From: Homarus americanus
Lineage: Eukaryota > Arthropoda > Malacostraca > Decapoda > Nephropidae
Direction: 5' to 3'
Assembly (NCBI RefSeq): GCF_018991925.1
Contig: NW_024756914.1
Coordinates: forward strand, 10,913,303-10,977,302
DNA: 64,000 bases
Below the pieces are notes generated by a model that was not told the origin of the DNA, searched no databases, and was given only the letters and a program-made list of their open reading frames with translations. Positions 63,901 through 64,000 of the stretch are shown piece after piece; position 1 is the first letter of the stretch, and every line of letters begins with the position of its first letter. The position numbers were made by a program, and so were the translations under genes.

Positions 63901-64000
63901 TGCTGTATATAGTGTGCTGTGCTGTATACTGTACTGTATATGTACTGTGCTGTGTATGCTATACTGTGCCTGTATATGTACTGTATATATACTGTTCTGT
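54941..64000. repeat. CTGTA/CTGTG/TATA satellite, disordered part
   Basis: From about 54.94 kb the array loses its regular spacing, with frequent indels, TATTACTG, ACAATACT and A-runs. From about 58.8 kb CTGTG and TATGCTGTGCTG forms dominate. Open frames become short. No gene seen. It continues past the window edge. Confidence 0.9.
58711..58800. other. GC-rich non-satellite island inside the satellite
   Basis: About 90 bases of unrelated GC-rich DNA interrupt the array. They hold an imperfect inverted repeat, cgccatgcgcg (58715-58725) with cgcggcatggcg (58738-58749). A short frame from ATG 58744 has no recognised domain and runs into the satellite. Origin unknown. Confidence 0.6.

Overview
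This is a eukaryotic, repeat-dominated window with one convincing host gene. The organism is most likely an arthropod and probably a decapod crustacean. That is an inference from four signs: a short interstitial TTAGG tract, a tRNA-derived SINE of the kind I associate with decapods, very high microsatellite and minisatellite content, and an RGS12/loco-type gene whose huge exon is rich in Gln and in low-complexity sequence.

Layout. 1-2.75 kb is a broken hAT transposon of the ZBED5-like class that was split by a later retroposon insertion. 3.2-3.57 kb is the 3' end of a non-LTR retrotransposon on the minus strand. 5.9-10.6 kb and 18.97-19.51 kb hold five short elements whose termini look like Tigger/pogo (Tc1/mariner) inverted repeats; one keeps what looks like the start of a transposase. 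11.3-17.8 kb is four successive tandem arrays (5, 30, 32 and 37 bp units). 19.5-24.7 kb is mostly single-copy DNA with two tRNA-derived SINEs, one having clear target-site duplications, and a 32 bp minisatellite. 24.7-30.6 kb is a further series of arrays (18, 71, 66 and 27 bp units); the 27 bp array is split by an apparent 750 bp solo LTR. 31.2-32.3 kb is a 28 bp array. 33.1-36.3 kb holds microsatellites, a second hAT relic and a pentanucleotide array.

The gene. 36.43-40.01 kb is a single large coding exon of an RGS12/loco family protein on the plus strand. It has a PDZ domain, a Gln tract, a PTB domain, an NSDSGIG-containing linker and an unusual coding repeat of seven residues (consensus N-H-R-x-N-hydrophobic-D/E). 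It has a consensus splice acceptor upstream and a consensus donor in phase 0. The RGS, Ras-binding and GoLoco parts expected in the family are not seen and should lie in later exons.

Downstream, intronic sequence becomes array after array: a 20 bp unit made of four pentamers, a TTA microsatellite, a GGT tract, a 5.4 kb 18 bp G-rich minisatellite, a 100-base assembly gap, and then 16 kb of a CTGTA/TATA satellite to the window edge. This last satellite shows a duplication of about 4.1 kb and then grades into a disordered CTGTG/TATG-rich form. Several arrays are free of stop codons in most or all frames, so the many long open frames there are not genes. I see no multi-gene biological system. The most notable signals are the pentamer satellite family in several forms, the larger-scale duplications, the coding heptad repeat and the dated transposon insertions.
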